Assembly: GCA_029775955.1 (NCBI GenBank) | Contig: JARVJW010000037.1 | Coordinates: 1-5,354, forward strand | Origin: Nitrososphaeria archaeon | GTDB taxonomy: Archaea > Thermoproteota > Nitrososphaeria > Conexivisphaerales > UBA164 | DNA: 5,354 nucleotides | Direction: 5' to 3' | Part shown: positions 5,091-5,354 of the stretch, piece after piece | Layout: every line of letters starts with the position of its first letter | Numbering within the stretch: position 1 is the stretch's first letter | Program-made: the position numbers and the translations under genes | Notes under the pieces: model-generated | The model's input: the letters and a program-made list of their open reading frames with translations, nothing else | Database searches by the model: none | What the model was told of the DNA's origin: nothing

Positions 5091-5240
5091 CTCCACATGA
5101 AGGAGGACTATGCTAGTTACCCTTTCGAGGTCTTACCCTAACTCATTATCATCGCCCTTCGGCACCTTGTTAAGAGACCCCCCACATATAAAACAACGAG
5201 GCTTACCCTCAATCCATGATATGCAGCCATCATCCCCTAA
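5091..5240. other. Non-coding flank of the IS110 remnant with TTACCCT repeats
   Basis: No gene is visible here. TTACCCT occurs three times (5118-5124, 5134-5140, 5203-5209). The last two lie in the longer imperfect direct repeat GAGG(T)CTTACCCT (from 5128 and from 5198). Read on the minus strand this is downstream of the IS110 transposase remnant, so it may be the element's 3' non-coding end. In the IS1111 branch of the family such a flank carries the bridge RNA; that is only a possibility here. Confidence 0.35.
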
Positions 5241-5354
5241 CTATAATTCCTTTCTATAAGGCCGTTGCTCCTTCAGTACCCAGTATCTTCAGCAGCTTAG
5301 CTGAAGCTGCTACTACAGCGCTGGCCTTCTTCTTAGCGAGTTTACGATAGAACT
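5241..5354 (-). pseudogene. C-terminus of an IS110-family transposase, frameshifted and cut by window edge
   Basis: Reading the minus strand from the window edge gives FYRKLAKKKASAVVAASAK then LLKI (5352 to about 5284). It continues one frame over as YWVLKEQRPYRKEL and TAG (5285-5241). Joined, these make the typical end of IS110/IS1111-type transposases, in which an FY-x-R/K-L segment is followed by a conserved A-x-x-x-KLL helix and a short Y/W-x-x-LKE-x-RPY tail. Staying in the first frame leads to TAG at 5256-5254 instead. A frameshift at about 5284-5287 therefore separates two parts that belong together. The upstream part, with the DEDD and Tnp20 catalytic regions, lies beyond the window, so it is unknown whether the rest is intact. 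Confidence 0.6.

Noticed and set aside
5288..5312. Inverted repeat AGCAGCTT-AGCTG-AAGCTGCT as a terminator or operator
   Set aside because: It lies within the IS110 transposase codons for Ala-Ala-Ser-Ala-Lys-Leu-Leu; repeated GCT/CTG codons explain it.
1..5354. CRISPR array, tRNA or rRNA genes
   Set aside because: No regularly spaced repeats, no tRNA-like cloverleaf with a T-loop GTTCRA box in context and no rRNA-like stretches were seen on either strand.

Overview
The window looks archaeal, most likely from an acidophilic euryarchaeon of the Thermoplasmatales type (Thermoplasma, Ferroplasma, Picrophilus or Cuniculiplasma-like). The grounds are an intact thermopsin-family acid protease gene, A/T-rich TATA boxes about 25-30 bp upstream of start codons with no leader, an archaeal-style ArsR regulator, and debris of archaeal IS200/IS605 and IS110 elements. 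The assignment rests on recognising protein families by eye; no search was run.

Layout. Positions 1-1361 are a decayed IS200/IS605-family tnpB with its promoter and a right-end hairpin. The protein can be followed through all three frames, with frameshifts, in-frame stops and small deletions, so it is dead. Positions 1362-1650 hold no recognisable gene apart from a doubtful 44-codon ORF. Positions about 1650-2008 are the C-terminal third of a second, different tnpB, also frameshifted. A 44-codon ORF (1978-2112) overlaps its end and looks like the stump of an older gene.

The intact core is 2125-4862. An ArsR/SmtB-type repressor with a CxC metal- or thiol-sensing motif has a 9-bp inverted repeat straddling its TATA box. 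It converges on a two-gene operon on the minus strand encoding paralogous 8-cysteine ferredoxins that start around MWHG. The operon promoter lies back to back with that of a secreted, C-terminally membrane-anchored thermopsin-like protease. Both divergent genes appear to be leaderless. A redox- or metal-responsive link between the ArsR protein and the ferredoxins is plausible from position alone, but the sequence does not prove it.

Positions 4863-5354 return to mobile-element debris. They hold a 19-nt near-perfect palindrome behind the protease gene, a second copy of the IS200/IS605 right end that has lost its tnpB, and the frameshifted C-terminus of an IS110-family transposase on the minus strand that runs off the window edge. 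The intact genes therefore sit in a small island between transposon graveyards.
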